Source: Paracoccaceae bacterium (lineage in GTDB: Bacteria; Pseudomonadota; Alphaproteobacteria; Rhodobacterales; Rhodobacteraceae). Taken from it: a DNA stretch of 64,000 bases. Positions 62,897-64,000 of this stretch are shown here, piece by piece; the first letter of the stretch is position 1, and each line of letters starts with the position of its first letter. The DNA is taken from NCBI GenBank assembly GCA_016124615.1, contig WGNF01000011.1:171044-235043 (forward strand), in the 5' to 3' direction. A program made the translations under genes and the position numbers. Under the pieces are notes generated by a model. It did no database searches and was not told the DNA's origin. It worked only from the letters and a program-made list of their open reading frames with translations.

Positions 62897-63783
62897 ACTC
62901 CGTACAGCCGGAACGTCTCGCGCCCGGTCAGTTCCCGCAGCGCGCCAAGCCCCACCAGCCGGTCGCAGAGCCGCCGCGCCGCCCGGTCGGACATCAGATC
63001 CGTCAGGCCGGTCGCCGGCAAGGCATCCCGGTTCAGGAACCGCTCGACCGCCGCCGCCGCCCCTTTGGCGCGCAGCTGTGGCGTCACGGCCCGCAGGCGA
63101 TCGGCGCGCCGCGCCAGATCGGCGGCCAGCGGCACGGCGATGCGCGCCGCGCTGAGCACCGCCCGATGACAGGCCAGCCGCAGATCGTCGCCGGTCTGGC
63201 GCAGATCACGCGGCTTGAGGCCCACGGCCAGCAGCGGGACGACATGATCCCATCCCATCGCTCGCGCCAGCGCGGCATCGGCCAAGATCAGCGCTGCCGC
63301 CTCCGCCCTGGGCGCCCCGGCCAGCACCGCCGCGAGGGTGTCGGCCACCCGGGCCATCAGGCTGCCGGGCCTCACCGCGAGACCGCGCGCGATCTGCGCG
63401 GCGTCGAGCCCGGGAAGCGCACGACCAAGCGCTGCAACCGAGAGCGGCCGCGCGACCGCCTGCCGCCAGAGCCGGAAGATCTCACCCGCCGGACCGGAGG
63501 TCTCGCCGGGCCGCAGGAGATGGACGGCGTCGCGCAGCTCTGCCTCCCGGTCCGGCCGCCCGGCCAGTCCGGCACAGGCCTCGGCCGCTCCGAGCGCCAG
63601 ACGGTCGCGCCAGAGCGCCTGCGGGGCGTCAGCGCTGGCCACGACCCGGTGCAGCACCGAGAGGGCTGCACCGGCGCAGAAAGCCGCATCTTCAAGGGTG
63701 TCCGGCCGGACAGCGGCCAACCAGTCCGGCAACCACGGCAGGTCGGCGGGGGAATCGTGCGGGAGGCTCCGGGTTACGCGCAT
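62893..63783 (-). CDS. DUF1403-family protein
   Basis: This 296-residue alpha-helical, arginine-rich protein shows the DUF1403 pattern: LPDWLAAVRPDTLEDAAFCAGAAL near the start, DLARRADRLRAVTPQLRAKGA and the C-terminal LVGLGALRELTGRETFRLYGV. The function of the family is unknown; it is recurrently found next to scpB. The ATG at 63783 is the first in frame. Upstream lie a recombination-site-like inverted repeat and a palindrome that may carry its promoter and operator. Confidence 0.8.
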   Translation of the reverse strand: MRVTRSLPHDSPADLPWLPDWLAAVRPDTLEDAAFCAGAALSVLHRVVASADAPQALWRDRLALGAAEACAGLAGRPDREAELRDAVHLLRPGETSGPAGEIFRLWRQAVARPLSVAALGRALPGLDAAQIARGLAVRPGSLMARVADTLAAVLAGAPRAEAAALILADAALARAMGWDHVVPLLAVGLKPRDLRQTGDDLRLACHRAVLSAARIAVPLAADLARRADRLRAVTPQLRAKGAAAAVERFLNRDALPATGLTDLMSDRAARRLCDRLVGLGALRELTGRETFRLYGV

Positions 63784-63861
63784 GCCGGGAGCCTAGCCGA
63801 GCGCGGCGGTTGTGGCGAGATAATCCTGTCACAACCGCCGTAGCTTGCGCGATCTATATAT

Positions 63862-63886
63862 GTCCGGTAATGTTGCCTTATCGGAC
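63862..63886. repeat. Inverted repeat resembling a recombination core site
   Basis: GTCCGGTAA (63862-63870) and TTATCGGAC (63878-63886) form imperfect 9-bp arms (8 of 9) around a 7-base spacer. The size matches core sites of tyrosine recombinases, but it could equally be an operator for the DUF1403 gene. Confidence 0.45.
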
Positions 63887-63908
63887 GTAGAAACGGGGAT
63901 TGCCAAGG

Positions 63909-63926
63909 TGTATATCATGATATACA
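63909..63926. promoter_or_regulatory. 18-bp perfect palindrome
   Basis: TGTATATCATGATATACA is a perfect palindrome in an AT-rich stretch upstream of the DUF1403 gene and just before the right edge of the window. It is a probable binding site for a dimeric regulator of one of the flanking genes. Confidence 0.5.
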
Positions 63927-64000
63927 TTTCGCCATGTTCACGATCCGGCTGTCGGATAGCCGGAATTCATGAGACTCAAGCCCTTCGCTGAAAAGTCGAC

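Noticed and set aside
63969..64000. Start of a plus-strand gene (MRLKPFAEK) at the right edge
   Set aside because: Only about ten codons are visible and no ribosome-binding site precedes the ATG.
1..64000. CRISPR arrays, rRNA or tRNA genes
   Set aside because: No regularly spaced direct repeats, rRNA-like segments or tRNA-like cloverleaf sequences were noticed; a covariance-model scan was not possible.

Overview
The window looks like a piece of a GC-rich alphaproteobacterial genome, most likely from the Rhodobacteraceae/Paracoccaceae (Rhodobacterales). This is inferred from base composition, the NasS/NasT and FixLJ-FixK regulators, the density of Dpp- and Liv-type uptake operons, and a ScpB/DUF1403 gene pair. 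About 93% is coding, mostly on the minus strand, in tight operons with 4-bp ATGA/GTGA overlaps. No rRNA, tRNA, CRISPR array or complete mobile element was seen.

Region 1 (1-8.4 kb) is nitrogen and oxygen regulation. A nitrate-binding protein gene (nrtA, cut by the left edge) is preceded by nasT-nasS. Between nasS and nrtA lies an RNA leader with two ANTAR-type hairpins followed by a strong intrinsic terminator, so nitrate probably controls nrtA by NasT antitermination. Next, read right to left, are fixL, fixJ, a single-domain receiver resembling FixT with a FixK/FNR-type box before it, fixK, and a membrane ferric-reductase-like flavoprotein. Region 2 (8.7-12.7 kb) holds pabB-pabC (p-aminobenzoate) and a FUSC-type efflux protein.

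Region 3 (12.8-24.6 kb) is a self-contained catabolic system around one divergent promoter region. Leftward runs an operon of a CocE-type hydrolase, dppBCDF-like ABC transporter genes, a Tat-exported binding protein and a TetR regulator. Rightward run a trimethylamine-dehydrogenase-family flavoprotein and an MttB-family methyltransferase homologue without pyrrolysine. Two identical 15-bp operator-like sites, in mirror orientation, sit just before the two start codons. The hallmark substrate and cofactor-anchoring residues of trimethylamine dehydrogenase are missing and no corrinoid protein is present, so the substrate is unknown. This is the best candidate here for an undescribed pathway.

After a decayed IS3 copy, region 4 (25.3-54.6 kb) is a large island for amine, amide or opine-like compounds. 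It has a hydantoinase pair (hyuAB) coupled to two subunits of an HcnAB-like dehydrogenase, three aldehyde/hydroxyacid dehydrogenases, three DAO-type flavoenzymes, LysR and Lrp regulators, a second dipeptide-type transporter, a class III aminotransferase, an ArgE-like deacetylase, a small cupin, two unusual HAD proteins and two related GNAT proteins. It ends in a decayed aspartase gene fused to an ISL3-type transposase remnant.

Region 5 (55.6-62.0 kb) is a Liv-type ABC transporter with a shikimate dehydrogenase and a LigI-like amidohydrolase, which suggests uptake and catabolism of shikimate/quinate-like or ring-derived acids. Region 6 (62.3-64.0 kb) is the scpB-DUF1403 pair, flanked by similar inverted GTCCG...ATAAG motifs, a recombination-site-like inverted repeat and an 18-bp perfect palindrome. 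All three complete binding-protein genes in the window are followed within about 8-13 bases by a perfect 9-10 bp GC stem-loop, which probably stabilises their messages.
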